Assembly (NCBI RefSeq): GCF_003990335.1
Contig: NZ_CP034683.1
Location: forward strand, 2,897,501-2,961,500
Source of the DNA: Rheinheimera mangrovi
Lineage (GTDB): Bacteria > Pseudomonadota > Gammaproteobacteria > Enterobacterales > Alteromonadaceae
Direction of reading: 5' to 3'
Length of the DNA stretch: 64,000 nucleotides
Positions within the stretch are counted from its first letter, which is position 1; every line of letters starts with the position of its first letter. The position numbers and the translations under genes were made by a program. This document shows, one piece after another, positions 10,077 to 19,125 of the stretch. The notes under the pieces were generated by a model, which made no database searches, was not told where the DNA came from, and saw only the letters and a program-made list of their open reading frames with translations.

Positions 10077-10408
10077 CTTGTTACCTCAAAATCAAATCGG
10101 GCGTCTCGCTACGCCATCTTTTCGCTTGTCCGGGCTCTGTCTTTACGCACACAATCCAGACCTGTTATATAGGACGCGGCATTATAGCGAGGGTTTTTCG
10201 CTGAGTCGAGCTTTTGATGAAACATCAGATGTGGCGCGGCTTAGAGGCCTAATTTCACTTCATTTTTTAGTGTAAAGACCAGTGCCTGAAAAGAAAAATC
10301 AGCAAAGGATAAGCGCCGCTTTTCTGATGATTTTTAGCGTTTTGCTCTCGCTTTGGCGCCACTTTTTGTGTAGCAATAGACTTCGATTACAAAAACAACA
10401 GGACCTTT
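10077..10408. other. Intergenic region between divergent tig and DUF969 genes
   Basis: 332 bp without a convincing gene. It holds the tig promoter (10181-10209, minus) and presumably the promoter of the DUF969 operon, for which no clear -35/-10 was seen. Short open frames here show no family resemblance. Confidence 0.6.
10181..10209 (-). promoter_or_regulatory. Sigma-70 promoter of tig
   Basis: Minus strand TCGACT (10204-10209), 17-bp spacer, perfect TATAAT (10181-10186). Transcription would start near 10174, giving a leader of about 100 nt before tig. Confidence 0.65.
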
Positions 10409-11134
10409 ATGATCGATTTCAGCCTTTGGCCTTTACTAGGCATCGCCGTCGTGATGCTTGGTTTTATTTTAAAATTTAACCCTGTGCTGGTGGTCACAGT
10501 AGCGGCATTTGCTACAGGCATGGCGGTAAAAATGCCAATCATAAGCTGGCTTGAGTCCCTGGGCACAGCCTTTTTAAAAACCCGTAATTTGCCGCTGATC
10601 TTGTTATTGCCTTTGGCAGTTATTGGTCTTTTAGAGCGGCATGGCCTGCGCGAAAAAGCCCAAAGCTGGATCCAAAACATCAAAGCCGCTACGTCCGGGC
10701 GTTTATTGCTGGTGTATCTGGCACTTCGTGAAAGTACAGCAGCCGCAGGCCTGACCAGTTTGGGTGGTCATCCACAAATGGTGCGGCCATTACTCTCTCC
10801 TATGGCAGAAGCGGCTTTTGAGCAAAAGCACCAGAGCCTGCCGGACAAAATTAAATACAAAATCCGCGCTATGTCAGCTGCAACCGACAATATAGGGCTG
10901 TTTTTTGGTGAGGATATTTTTGTCGCTTTTGGCGCTATTATTTTAATGCATACCTTTTTACGCGAATCTGGTATTGAAACTGACCCTTTGCATATAGCGC
11001 TCTGGGGCATACCAACAGCCATAGCTGCCTTTTTAATTCACGGGACCCGTTTAATCCGATTTGACGCCTATCTCGCGCGCCAACTGAAAGATGAACTGAA
11101 GCAAGCACCTTCGCAGGAGCCGCGCCATGATTAG
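10409..11134 (+). CDS. DUF969 family integral membrane protein
   Basis: 241-aa hydrophobic protein with several predicted membrane helices (first at about residues 5-40). I recognise it as DUF969 from its sequence style and from its partner DUF979, which overlaps it by 8 nt, with pcp next. The family has no proven function that I know; the operon suggests a two-component membrane transporter for pyroglutamate or pyroglutamyl peptides, which is inference. Start ATG at 10409 with AGGA 5 nt upstream. Confidence 0.75.
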   Translation: MIDFSLWPLLGIAVVMLGFILKFNPVLVVTVAAFATGMAVKMPIISWLESLGTAFLKTRNLPLILLLPLAVIGLLERHGLREKAQSWIQNIKAATSGRLLLVYLALRESTAAAGLTSLGGHPQMVRPLLSPMAEAAFEQKHQSLPDKIKYKIRAMSAATDNIGLFFGEDIFVAFGAIILMHTFLRESGIETDPLHIALWGIPTAIAAFLIHGTRLIRFDAYLARQLKDELKQAPSQEPRHD

Positions 11135-12065
11135 TATGACTCTGCTTTATTACGTGGCTGCGATATTGTTTTTTGCTGTGTCTTTTTTTAGTTTCCAAGA
11201 CAAAAGATACAGCAGCGCTTTGTTCTGGTTCAGTTATGGCCTGATTTTCTTGTTGGGTGATTTTATGCCGCCTGCTCTGGTCGGTGCTTTAGTGGTGCTG
11301 ATGGCCTTAGTGGCAGGTTTTGGCGGTGTTATAGGTGGCAACTATCAGACGTTAGAGCTGCAACAGCGGCTAGAATCCGTCAAACGTCTTGGCAATAGGT
11401 TATTTATTCCGGCCTTGATGATCCCTTTGCTTACGGTGTTTTCGGCGTTGGTTCTGCTGCATATTCAGGGCGATGGCTGGTCTTTATTGGATCCGAAAAA
11501 CGCCACCCTTTCCGCTTTGGGCTTAGCGGCATTTTTTGCTGTACTGGCAGCTTTGTATCTCACCAAAGAAAAACCACAACAAGCACTAAAAGAATCTTCG
11601 CGTTTAATCGAAGCCATAGGCTGGGCTTTTTTATTACCCCAGTTACTGGCCACCTTAGGTTTATTGTTTAATCAGGCCGGTGTAGGTGAAACCGTATCGA
11701 AGTTGACAACTTTGTATTTAAATTTAAACCATCCTTTGCTGGCGGTGGCTTGTTATGCCATAGGCATGGCCTTATTTACTGTCATTATGGGCAATGCTTT
11801 TGCCGCTTTTCCGGTGATCACCGCTGGTATTGGTATTCCGTTATTGGTGCTGCAGCATGGCGGCGATCCGGCCATTATGGCGGCTATCGGCATGTTTTGT
11901 GGCTACTGCGGCACCTTACTCACCCCTATGGCGGCAAACTTTAATATAGTGCCGGCTGCACTTCTGGAGCTGCCGGATAAAAATGCGGTGATTAAAGCTC
12001 AGGCGCCAACAGCCCTGGTGCTGCTTGGCGTGAATATCATTCTGATGTATCTGTTAATGTTTTAA
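11127..12065 (+). CDS. DUF979 family integral membrane protein
   Basis: 312-aa polytopic membrane protein, helices spread over the whole length. The start ATG at 11127 overlaps the end of the DUF969 gene and has AGGAG 7 nt upstream. DUF969 and DUF979 are known as a pair and probably form one membrane complex. The next gene, pcp, begins only 12 bp downstream, pointing to handling of substrates or products of pyroglutamyl peptidase. Function not proven. Confidence 0.75.
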   Translation: MISMTLLYYVAAILFFAVSFFSFQDKRYSSALFWFSYGLIFLLGDFMPPALVGALVVLMALVAGFGGVIGGNYQTLELQQRLESVKRLGNRLFIPALMIPLLTVFSALVLLHIQGDGWSLLDPKNATLSALGLAAFFAVLAALYLTKEKPQQALKESSRLIEAIGWAFLLPQLLATLGLLFNQAGVGETVSKLTTLYLNLNHPLLAVACYAIGMALFTVIMGNAFAAFPVITAGIGIPLLVLQHGGDPAIMAAIGMFCGYCGTLLTPMAANFNIVPAALLELPDKNAVIKAQAPTALVLLGVNIILMYLLMF

Positions 12066-12077
12066 GCTGGAGCACAC

Positions 12078-12722
12078 ATGCAGACTATTTTACTGACCGG
12101 CTTTGAGCCTTTTGGTGGCGAACAAAGCAATCCGTCTTGGCTGGCCGTACAGCAGCTGGACTGTTATCAACTGGACGATGAAGTGCAGATTGTCAGCAGG
12201 CAGCTGTCTTGTGTCTTTGAAAAAAGCCAGCAGGAACTTAAAACAGCCATCGAAGAATTAAAGCCTGTGCTGGTGTTGGCTCTAGGTCAGGCCGGCGGTC
12301 GCACCGAACTTTGTTTTGAAAAAGTGGCTATTAATTTTATCGACGCCCGTATCGCCGATAATGCCGGACAGCAGCCGGTTGGTGCCGCTGTGGTCAATGA
12401 TGGCCCTACAGCTTATTTCACGACCTTGCCCATCAAAGCTATGGTCAACAGCCTGAAGCAACAAGGCATCCCCGCTGCTGTGTCTTACACAGCTGGCACT
12501 TATGTCTGTAATACAGTGTTTTACGCGCTGATGCACCAGTTGAAAGATAAACCCAAAGTGCGGGCTGGTTTTTTACATATCCCTTTTGCACCGGAACAAG
12601 CTATTGGTAAAGCTGTGGCATCAATGCCTGTAGATATGGTAGTGCGCGCACTAAAACTCTGTTTGCCTGTCGCACTGCAAAGCACAGAAGATTTACAAAT
12701 AGCAGCGGGCACACTCGACTAG
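12078..12722 (+). CDS. pcp: Pyrrolidone-carboxylate peptidase (pyroglutamyl peptidase I)
   Basis: 214-aa cytosolic cysteine peptidase that removes N-terminal pyroglutamate from peptides. The N-terminal signature [17 protein letters not shown] is present, and the catalytic triad is readable as Glu81 (ELCFEKVA), Cys144 (TYVCNTVFY) and His167 (GFLHIPF). Length is normal. Last gene of the DUF969-DUF979-pcp operon; ribosome-binding site GGAG 5 nt before the ATG. Confidence 0.95.
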   Translation: MQTILLTGFEPFGGEQSNPSWLAVQQLDCYQLDDEVQIVSRQLSCVFEKSQQELKTAIEELKPVLVLALGQAGGRTELCFEKVAINFIDARIADNAGQQPVGAAVVNDGPTAYFTTLPIKAMVNSLKQQGIPAAVSYTAGTYVCNTVFYALMHQLKDKPKVRAGFLHIPFAPEQAIGKAVASMPVDMVVRALKLCLPVALQSTEDLQIAAGTLD

Positions 12723-12737
12723 ATATCATCCTGGAGC

Positions 12738-12766
12738 TTGCCTTAAAGCGCCCGCATGGTTAAAAT
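12738..12766 (+). promoter_or_regulatory. Probable sigma-70 promoter for the riboswitch-sugE transcript
   Basis: TTGCCT (12738-12743), 17-bp spacer, TAAAAT (12761-12766). Transcription would start near 12773, just before the riboswitch hairpins. The same stretch can fold as AAAGCGC / GCGCTTT followed by T (12745-12779), so it may double as the pcp terminator. Confidence 0.5.
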
Positions 12767-12789
12767 TTCCGCGCTTTTTCTACTGTGGC

Positions 12790-12835
12790 CTATCGGGACG
12801 ACCCGATAGCGCATCAATAATTCGGGGACGACCCC
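12790..12835 (+). ncRNA. Guanidine-II riboswitch (mini-ykkC)
   Basis: Two consecutive stem-loops with identical ACGA loops: an 8-bp stem CTATCGGG-ACGA-CCCGATAG (12790-12809) and GGGG-ACGA-CCCC (12824-12835), separated by a 14-nt linker. Paired hairpins with ACGR loops define the guanidine-II class, where each loop helps bind guanidinium. The second hairpin ends 23 nt before the sugE start, and the weak ribosome-binding site (TGGA) lies just after it, consistent with translational control. The downstream gene is a guanidinium-exporter-type SMR protein, which is the classic target. Confidence 0.93.
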
Positions 12836-12858
12836 AACTTCAAAAACTGGAATACCTT

Positions 12859-13173
12859 ATGAACTGGTTATTGCTTGTTGTGGCTGGCTTATTGGAAGTC
12901 GGTTGGGCTGTAGGTTTAAAATACACTGAAGGTTTTACCAAATTCTGGCCATCGGTCTGGACCCTTGGCGCTATGCTTTTGAGTATCAGCATGCTTGGGC
13001 TTTCGATGCGGGATTTACCTGTAGGCACAGCCTACGCGGTCTGGACTGGCATAGGTGCGGTCGGCACTGTGATAGTCGGAATTTACTTGTTAGGTGAGCC
13101 GGCAACTGCAGGACGCTTAATCAGTATTGGCCTGATCTTATTAGGTATTATTGGTTTAAAACTCAGTTCTTAA
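12859..13173 (+). CDS. sugE: SugE/Gdx-type SMR transporter, probable guanidinium exporter
   Basis: 104-aa, four-helix small multidrug resistance protein acting as a dual-topology dimer in the inner membrane. The essential membrane glutamate is Glu13 ([12 protein letters not shown]), and helix 2-3 sequences such as [15 protein letters not shown] match the SugE/Gdx branch. In that branch guanidinium is exported in exchange for protons. The guanidine-II riboswitch directly upstream makes this role far more likely than general quaternary-ammonium resistance. Confidence 0.92.
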   Translation: MNWLLLVVAGLLEVGWAVGLKYTEGFTKFWPSVWTLGAMLLSISMLGLSMRDLPVGTAYAVWTGIGAVGTVIVGIYLLGEPATAGRLISIGLILLGIIGLKLSS

Positions 13174-13193
13174 GTTTTAGTTCTGAAATATAA

Positions 13194-13211
13194 GGGGCAC
13201 TGTTGTGCCCC
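13194..13211. terminator. Hairpin between convergent sugE and the antiporter gene
   Basis: Perfect stem GGGGCAC / GTGCCCC with a 4-nt loop, placed between two converging genes. Neither side has a strong T-run (minus strand continues TTATATTTC), so termination efficiency is uncertain. Confidence 0.5.
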
Positions 13212-13219
13212 GCTAAAAG

Positions 13220-14761
13220 TTAAAGCGTAATATGCTGCCGTACTCGTTCACCTAAACCCACACCAGCTTCTGACATAGTTAGATAGGTATGATCAGCACC
13301 CGCGTCCAAAATAGCTGCGGCTTCATCTTTGTGCATGCTGTGCGAGACAATCAAACCACCAAAGCCTGCTTGCCGCAGCTTTCTGGTCGCTATCACTTTG
13401 GCTTCCACATCGTTTAAACAAAGCACTACAGCTTTAATCCCACCCAATGTTAACCCCTGCCAGAACACCTGATCCTCTGCATCCGCAAACAGCACGTTAT
13501 TACCTTTTTCCTGATGCTCTGCCACTTTGGCTGGGTCAGAGTCTAATGCAACCAAATGGCATTTATGCTCCAGATATTGATAGGCAGCAGAGCCTGTGCG
13601 TCCCATGCCCATAATCAACACTTCAGCGTCGCCCAAAGACACAGGTTGTTCATCCGGGTGATGAATATCACGTTCAAACGGAATGAGCCTATGTGCTAAA
13701 CGTTCATACAAAGGGTGAGCAAAACGGTTTAAAGGTGCAGAAACCACAAAAGATAAAGCCACAGTTAAAGCCAGTGGAATAAGAAATTGCGGCATCACAC
13801 TGGCTGCGACAATAAGCGCAAACTCACTGTAGTTACTCAGAGCTAAGCCAGATAAAAAGGCACTACGGGCTCGTAACCTGAATAACACCAACAGCGCAAA
13901 AAACAGCACAGCTTTAAAAGGCAGCAATGCGGTCATCAATGCTGCAAAGAGCCAGGCTTGTTGATCAGGTAAGCCCCCTAAACCTATTTGCAGGAAAAAG
14001 CCTACCAGGAAAAATTCCTTTAAGCCCCATAAGGTTTTAGACAACTCCCCTGCTCTGTTGTGCCCAGCCAGCAAAGCACCAAATACCAGAGCCCCTAATT
14101 CAGAACTTAAGCCTATGGCATGAAAGCCTGAGCCGCCTAATACCACAGCAAGCAAGACACCAAACAAAATCTGCAAGTCGTCATGGCCTGTTAAATCCAT
14201 TAACTTGTACAGCAGCGGTCTTAGTAAAGGCACCAACAGCACAAGTAAAGCAAAAGGCGAAGGCGTAATGCCCTGAGTAAAACTCAAAAGCGCCATCGCT
14301 ATTAAATCCTGCATAACCAGAATGCCGATGGCGACACGGCCGTGGAAAGCCCGAATTTCGCGCTTACCCTCCAGTACTTTAGCCGCCAGCACTGTGCTGG
14401 AAAACGCCAAAGCAGCGGCAAGCATCAGAGCATAATACCAATCAGGTTCAAAGGTCAGATAGATAATAGGGGTGTAGAGCAAAGCTGAGCTGGCAAAATG
14501 AGCCAGACTGCCGCCTAAGACTTCTGGTTTACCTAAACTGCGGATATTGAGTTTTAAACCTACGGTAAATAACAGCAGCAACACGCCTAAATGTGCAACA
14601 TGGGCAATAATGGCATTGCCTTCTTTAGGTAAATCCAATTCTGTTGCAGAGGCCGTGATCATAAAACCAGCCGCCAAATAGCCAATCAGAGGTGGCAAGC
14701 CAATTAAGCGCACCAACAAACCTAAACTAAAGGCAAATCCTATCCATACCGCTTCTAACAT
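13220..14761 (-). CDS. CPA2-family monovalent cation:proton antiporter with TrkA-N domain
   Basis: 513-aa protein related to KefB/KefC/YbaL. The first about 390 residues are a polytopic antiporter domain (motif LLLLFTVGLKLN, then helices). The C-terminal part is a cytosolic NAD-binding Rossmann domain starting VLIMGMGRTGSAAYQYLE. Such proteins exchange K+ or Na+ for protons and are gated by nucleotides or glutathione adducts. It starts 23 bp after the mgtC stop (ribosome-binding site AGGA), so it belongs to the DUF1289-mgtC operon. The exact ion cannot be told. Confidence 0.85.
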   Translation of the reverse strand: MLEAVWIGFAFSLGLLVRLIGLPPLIGYLAAGFMITASATELDLPKEGNAIIAHVAHLGVLLLLFTVGLKLNIRSLGKPEVLGGSLAHFASSALLYTPIIYLTFEPDWYYALMLAAALAFSSTVLAAKVLEGKREIRAFHGRVAIGILVMQDLIAMALLSFTQGITPSPFALLVLLVPLLRPLLYKLMDLTGHDDLQILFGVLLAVVLGGSGFHAIGLSSELGALVFGALLAGHNRAGELSKTLWGLKEFFLVGFFLQIGLGGLPDQQAWLFAALMTALLPFKAVLFFALLVLFRLRARSAFLSGLALSNYSEFALIVAASVMPQFLIPLALTVALSFVVSAPLNRFAHPLYERLAHRLIPFERDIHHPDEQPVSLGDAEVLIMGMGRTGSAAYQYLEHKCHLVALDSDPAKVAEHQEKGNNVLFADAEDQVFWQGLTLGGIKAVVLCLNDVEAKVIATRKLRQAGFGGLIVSHSMHKDEAAAILDAGADHTYLTMSEAGVGLGERVRQHITL

Positions 14762-14784
14762 AACAATCCTGTATTTATCTTTTG

Positions 14785-15360
14785 TTATTTGCCTTGATCA
14801 GGCTCTGTTTCTGACTGTTCATGGCTATTACCTGCACTATCACCTGCTTTACGGGCTATCCAGTCTTTTGTTGTTCTGTGTACACCACGACGTAGGGCTG
14901 CACTGGCATTTTCTAGCATATCTACCCCTGTTAACACCGCGACTACTACGACAGATAACCAAATTGCTACCTGATAATGGCCTAAACCTGTAGCAACCCC
15001 TATAGCGGCAAGCACCCAAATAGTCGCAGCAGAAGTCACACCTACCACTATGCCTTCACGGGTCAGCATGACGCCAGCGCCAAGAAAACCTATTCCCGTC
15101 ACCACCTGACCTATAATACGGCTTGGATCTGTGACTACGTTCCCCACCATACGATTGGCATCAAGGACCGCATGGCCTAAAGGCAACGACAAGGCGACAA
15201 ATAAATAAGTGCCCAAAGTGATCAGAATAGAAGTACGGATCCCCGCAGGTTTACCCCGCAGCTGCCGCTCTAATCCAACAATACTGCCACTTAATAAGGT
15301 GATGCCTATGGCCTGCCAGGATAAAGGGCTGATATTAAACCAGACTGGATCCAGCATCAT
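14785..15360 (-). CDS. mgtC: MgtC/SapB family membrane protein
   Basis: 191-aa inner-membrane protein with several helices and the family motif VGLERQLRGKPAGIRTSIL, and a C-terminal hydrophilic tail. MgtC proteins affect magnesium adaptation, membrane potential and survival in hosts; in free-living bacteria the role is less clear. The start overlaps the DUF1289 stop (ATGA), with GGAGG just upstream, so translation is coupled. No M-box or other magnesium leader was seen. Confidence 0.85.
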   Translation of the reverse strand: MMLDPVWFNISPLSWQAIGITLLSGSIVGLERQLRGKPAGIRTSILITLGTYLFVALSLPLGHAVLDANRMVGNVVTDPSRIIGQVVTGIGFLGAGVMLTREGIVVGVTSAATIWVLAAIGVATGLGHYQVAIWLSVVVVAVLTGVDMLENASAALRRGVHRTTKDWIARKAGDSAGNSHEQSETEPDQGK

Positions 15361-15608
15361 ACTGCGCCTCCGGCCATTAACTTTTGTGCGTTACGAGCCC
15401 TGGCCGCTTTCCACTCGGCTTCAGTCATAGGCACTGTTTCACCTAAACTGCGGGCAACGGCTTTACGCTTTTGAATATTCAATGAAATTTGTTGATACTC
15501 TTCTGGCGTTTTTTTACGCCAGTCGACAATTTCATCCATATGGCGATAACAACCTACACACACTTTTTCTTCATTGAGCCTGCAACAGGCAACACAAGGA
15601 GATTCCAC
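15357..15608 (-). CDS. DUF1289 family small cysteine-rich protein
   Basis: 83 aa with the family pattern SPCVACCRLNEEKVCVGCYR followed by an EIxxW segment (DEIVDWRKK). The clustered cysteines may bind a metal; the function is unknown. The start is a GTG at 15608, supported by GGAG 6-7 nt upstream, and the protein then begins directly with the conserved SPC motif. It heads the operon with mgtC and the cation antiporter. Confidence 0.8.
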   Translation of the reverse strand: MESPCVACCRLNEEKVCVGCYRHMDEIVDWRKKTPEEYQQISLNIQKRKAVARSLGETVPMTEAEWKAARARNAQKLMAGGAV

Positions 15609-15793
15609 TTCAGCTCCGGCTATTTATTCTAACTCACTCCAGTGTAACCACTTTTTGATGCAGGCCAAAGTTTTACTCCACTGAACCTGTAATCAGTCCG
15701 AAATGTAGGGTCTTTAACCGCAGTTTTGCTTGTGAGGCTTTACGCTGCTTTGGCTTTATGGCAGCGTACGTTCAACCAACAAGAGGTCCACTG

Positions 15794-18700
15794 ATGAAAA
15801 ACTATAACTACAGTCTGATAGCCCTGGCTTTATGTTCCACTTTGGCAGTCGCAGCCGATGATAAAAAACCAGGCTGGAATGTCGATAAACCCGCAGGCAA
15901 ATTCACTGACATAAAAATCGACGTGCAACAAGGCACCTGGATGAATGTGAATGTCAGCCCGGATGGCAAAACCATCGCCTTTGATTTATTGGGTGATATT
16001 TACACTATGCCGATAAGCGGTGGCAAAGCCAAAGCCTTAACTTCGGATATAGGCTGGCAAATGCAGCCAGTGTTTAGCCCTGATGGCAAATACATTGCTT
16101 TTACCAGTGATCAGGGAGGTGGCGACAATATATGGGTGATGAAAGCTGATGGTTCTGAGCAAAAAGCTGTCACAGAAGAAACCTTCCGCTTATTAAACAG
16201 TCCTGCCTGGAGTCCGGATGGCGAGTTTATCGTCGCCCGCAAACACTTTACCGCCAGTCGTTCTTTAGGTGCCGGTGAAGTATGGCAATATCATAAATCA
16301 GGCGGTGCTGGTGTGATGTTGACAGCCAAAACCAGTGACCAAAAAGATCTGGGAGAACCCGCGTTTTCACCTGACGGTAAATACATTTATTTTTCACAGG
16401 ACGATACGCCGGGCAAAACCTTCCATTACAGCAAAGACTCAGAACAAGGCATTTATGTCATTAAACGCTTTGAGCGTGAAACCGGCAAAATTGATGTGCT
16501 GCTACAAGGCGCTGGTGGCGCTATCCGCCCTACACCTTCGTCTGATGGCAAATATTTAGCTTATATCCGCCGTGTCGATTTCCAGACCACCTTGTTTTTA
16601 TATGATTTAGAAAGTGGCGAGCATATTCAACTGGATAACCAACTAGACCGCGATATGCAGGAAACCTGGGCTATTCATGGGGTTTATCCAACCTTAAGCT
16701 GGACACCGGATAACAAAAAGCTGGTGTACTGGGCAGGTGGTAAAATCAATAGTTTGGATATTGCCAGCAAAACCAAAACCGACATTCCGTTTTCTGTGGA
16801 GCGCAGCAAAAAAATTCAGCAGGCGGTTAAATTTAAGCAGGATTTAGATAAAGACCAGCTAGACGTCAAAGTGCTTGGTAACCTGCATATATCGCCTGAC
16901 GGTAAAAAAGCTGTGTATTCGGCTTTAGGTCATTTATATATCAAAGACTTAAAATCAGGTTCAGCAAAGCGTCTGACCAGCCAAAGTGAACATTTTGAGT
17001 TTTACCCGCAGTTTTCTCGTGACGGCAGCAAGCTGGTGTATGTCAGCTGGCATGATACAGCACAAGGCCGGGTCAAACTGCTGGATTTAGCCACAGGCCA
17101 AAGCCGTGATTTAACACCTGAAGCGGGCAAATATGTCGAACCGACTTTCAGCCCTGATGGTCGCACTGTGGTGTACCGCAAATCTGGTGCCGGCTCATTG
17201 CTGGACAAAAAGTGGTCGCTGAATACCGGCCTTTATGCGGTCAGCGTCAGTGGCGCTGATAAACCTAAACTTCTCAGCCGTAATGGCTTTGCCCCTATGT
17301 TTGGCAAAGACAGTAAAAGAGTTTTTGCCCAGGATTATGGCGAATCACCAACACTGCTCAGCATAGATTTGGCCACAGAGCAGCAACGCACTTTATACAC
17401 AGCGAAGTATGGTACTGAGTTTAAGTTATCGCCGGATGGCAAGTACTTAGCTTTTGTCGATCGCTTTAAAGTTTATGTCACACCTTTTGCCGAACGGGGT
17501 GCAGTGATTGATATCAGCGGTTCAGATAAACAATTCCCGGTGAAGCAACTGTCCGTCAAAGCCGGTACTGATATCAGCTGGACATCCGACAGCAGCAGCT
17601 TGTACTGGCACTTAGGGCCAGAGCTGTATCATCACAGTATTGCCGGTTTGTTTGATGTAAACAGCAAAGTGAAAGTTGATGCCAAAAACGGCAGCAATAT
17701 TGGCTTTAGCGTGCCTATGGATAAACCCCAAGGCCAAATCGCTTTTGTTGGTGGTCAGGTGATTACCATGGAAGGCGATACGGTACTGCAGGATGCTGTA
17801 GTGCTGGTTGAAGGCAATAAAATTAAAGCTGTTGGCACTAAGGCTGATGTCAAAGTTCCGGCAGAGGCTGAAGTCATCGACATCACAGGCAAAACCTTAT
17901 TGCCGGGTTTGTTTGATGCACACGCCCACGGCGCTCAGGGTGTCAATCAGTTGATCCCACAACAAAACTATGCCAACTACGCAAGTCTTGCTTTGGGTGT
18001 CACCTCTATTCACGACCCGTCCAATGACACTCAGGAAATATTCACCGCCAGTGAATTGCAAAAAGCCGGCATCACTGTGGGCCCACGTATATTCTCCACT
18101 GGTACTATTTTGTACGGTGCTTATGGCGCAGGCTATACCTCTCATATCGACAGTCTGGACGATGCGAAATTTCACTTAGAGCGGCTGAAAAAAGTCGGTG
18201 CCTTTTCGGTGAAAAGCTACAACCAGCCTCGTCGTAATCAGCGCCAACAGGTGATTGAAGCGGCTCGTGAACTGGAAATGCTGGTGGTGCCTGAAGGCGG
18301 CTCTTTACTGCAGCATAACCTGAGTATGGTGGTGGATGGTCACACCACACTGGAGCACTCTTTACCTGCAGCAGTGTTATATGACGATGTGAAACAACTG
18401 TGGCAACAAAGCAACACGGCCTATACGCCCACCTTGATTGTGGCCTATGGCGGTATTTTTGGTGAGAACTACTGGTACGATAAAACTGATGTCTGGAAAC
18501 ATCCGCGATTAAGCCAGTATGTGCCAGCAGATGAACTGCGTCCACGCAGCATGCGTCGTCCTAAAGCCCCGGATCATCACTACAACCATATTTCTATTGC
18601 CAAAATGGCCAAAGAGCTATCCGACTTAGGCGTAGTCACCAACATTGGTGCTCATGGTCAGCGCGAAAGTTTAGGTGCGCATTGGGAAATCTGGATGTTT

Positions 18701-18976
18701 GCCCAAGGCGGCATGAGCCCGTTGGAAGCACTAAGAACAGCCACCATTAACCCGGCCAAAACCTTTGGTATGGATCATCAATTAGGTTCTATTAAAGCCG
18801 GCAAACTGGCCGACCTGATTATCCTGGATGCCGATCCGCTGAAAAACATTATGGACACTGACAAAGTGAAATACAGTATGGTCAACGGCCGTTTGTATGA
18901 CGCTGAATCGATGAACCAGGTGTATCCGGAGAAAAAACAACGGGCGCCCTGGTTTTTTAGTCCAAAAACTCATTAA
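15794..18976 (+). CDS. Secreted TolB-like propeller / amidohydrolase fusion
   Basis: 1060-aa exported enzyme. A signal peptide (MKNYNYSLIALALCSTLAVAA) is followed by a long set of WD40-like TolB/PD40 repeats (recurrent SPDGKxIAF motifs, roughly residues 40-620) and a C-terminal amidohydrolase domain whose metal motif HAH is at 710-712 (GLFDAHAHG), with later EHSLP and NIGAHGQ histidines. The likely reaction is hydrolysis of an amide or dipeptide-like substrate in the periplasm; the substrate is unknown. An ATG 36 bp earlier is open, but the one at 15794 has AAGAGGT upstream and starts the signal peptide. Monocistronic, with a terminator at 18993. Confidence 0.85.
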   Translation: MKNYNYSLIALALCSTLAVAADDKKPGWNVDKPAGKFTDIKIDVQQGTWMNVNVSPDGKTIAFDLLGDIYTMPISGGKAKALTSDIGWQMQPVFSPDGKYIAFTSDQGGGDNIWVMKADGSEQKAVTEETFRLLNSPAWSPDGEFIVARKHFTASRSLGAGEVWQYHKSGGAGVMLTAKTSDQKDLGEPAFSPDGKYIYFSQDDTPGKTFHYSKDSEQGIYVIKRFERETGKIDVLLQGAGGAIRPTPSSDGKYLAYIRRVDFQTTLFLYDLESGEHIQLDNQLDRDMQETWAIHGVYPTLSWTPDNKKLVYWAGGKINSLDIASKTKTDIPFSVERSKKIQQAVKFKQDLDKDQLDVKVLGNLHISPDGKKAVYSALGHLYIKDLKSGSAKRLTSQSEHFEFYPQFSRDGSKLVYVSWHDTAQGRVKLLDLATGQSRDLTPEAGKYVEPTFSPDGRTVVYRKSGAGSLLDKKWSLNTGLYAVSVSGADKPKLLSRNGFAPMFGKDSKRVFAQDYGESPTLLSIDLATEQQRTLYTAKYGTEFKLSPDGKYLAFVDRFKVYVTPFAERGAVIDISGSDKQFPVKQLSVKAGTDISWTSDSSSLYWHLGPELYHHSIAGLFDVNSKVKVDAKNGSNIGFSVPMDKPQGQIAFVGGQVITMEGDTVLQDAVVLVEGNKIKAVGTKADVKVPAEAEVIDITGKTLLPGLFDAHAHGAQGVNQLIPQQNYANYASLALGVTSIHDPSNDTQEIFTASELQKAGITVGPRIFSTGTILYGAYGAGYTSHIDSLDDAKFHLERLKKVGAFSVKSYNQPRRNQRQQVIEAARELEMLVVPEGGSLLQHNLSMVVDGHTTLEHSLPAAVLYDDVKQLWQQSNTAYTPTLIVAYGGIFGENYWYDKTDVWKHPRLSQYVPADELRPRSMRRPKAPDHHYNHISIAKMAKELSDLGVVTNIGAHGQRESLGAHWEIWMFAQGGMSPLEALRTATINPAKTFGMDHQLGSIKAGKLADLIILDADPLKNIMDTDKVKYSMVNGRLYDAESMNQVYPEKKQRAPWFFSPKTH

Positions 18977-18992
18977 ATGCTTCGTTGATCAC

Positions 18993-19017
18993 AAAACCGG
19001 CTCAGGCCGGTTTTTTA
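18993..19017 (+). terminator. Terminator of the amidohydrolase gene
   Basis: CCGGC (18997-19001), loop TCAG, GCCGG (19006-19010), extended by AAAA/TTTT and followed by six T. Strong intrinsic terminator. Confidence 0.9.
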
Positions 19018-19125
19018 TTTTCTGGGGTTACTTTGCATATTTTGTCTGCACTGCTAGGATCATCAGTGTTATGGATTCTCAACATATCAGGACCTATTTA
19101 GTTGTTTTCAAGAGACTTTTTTAAT

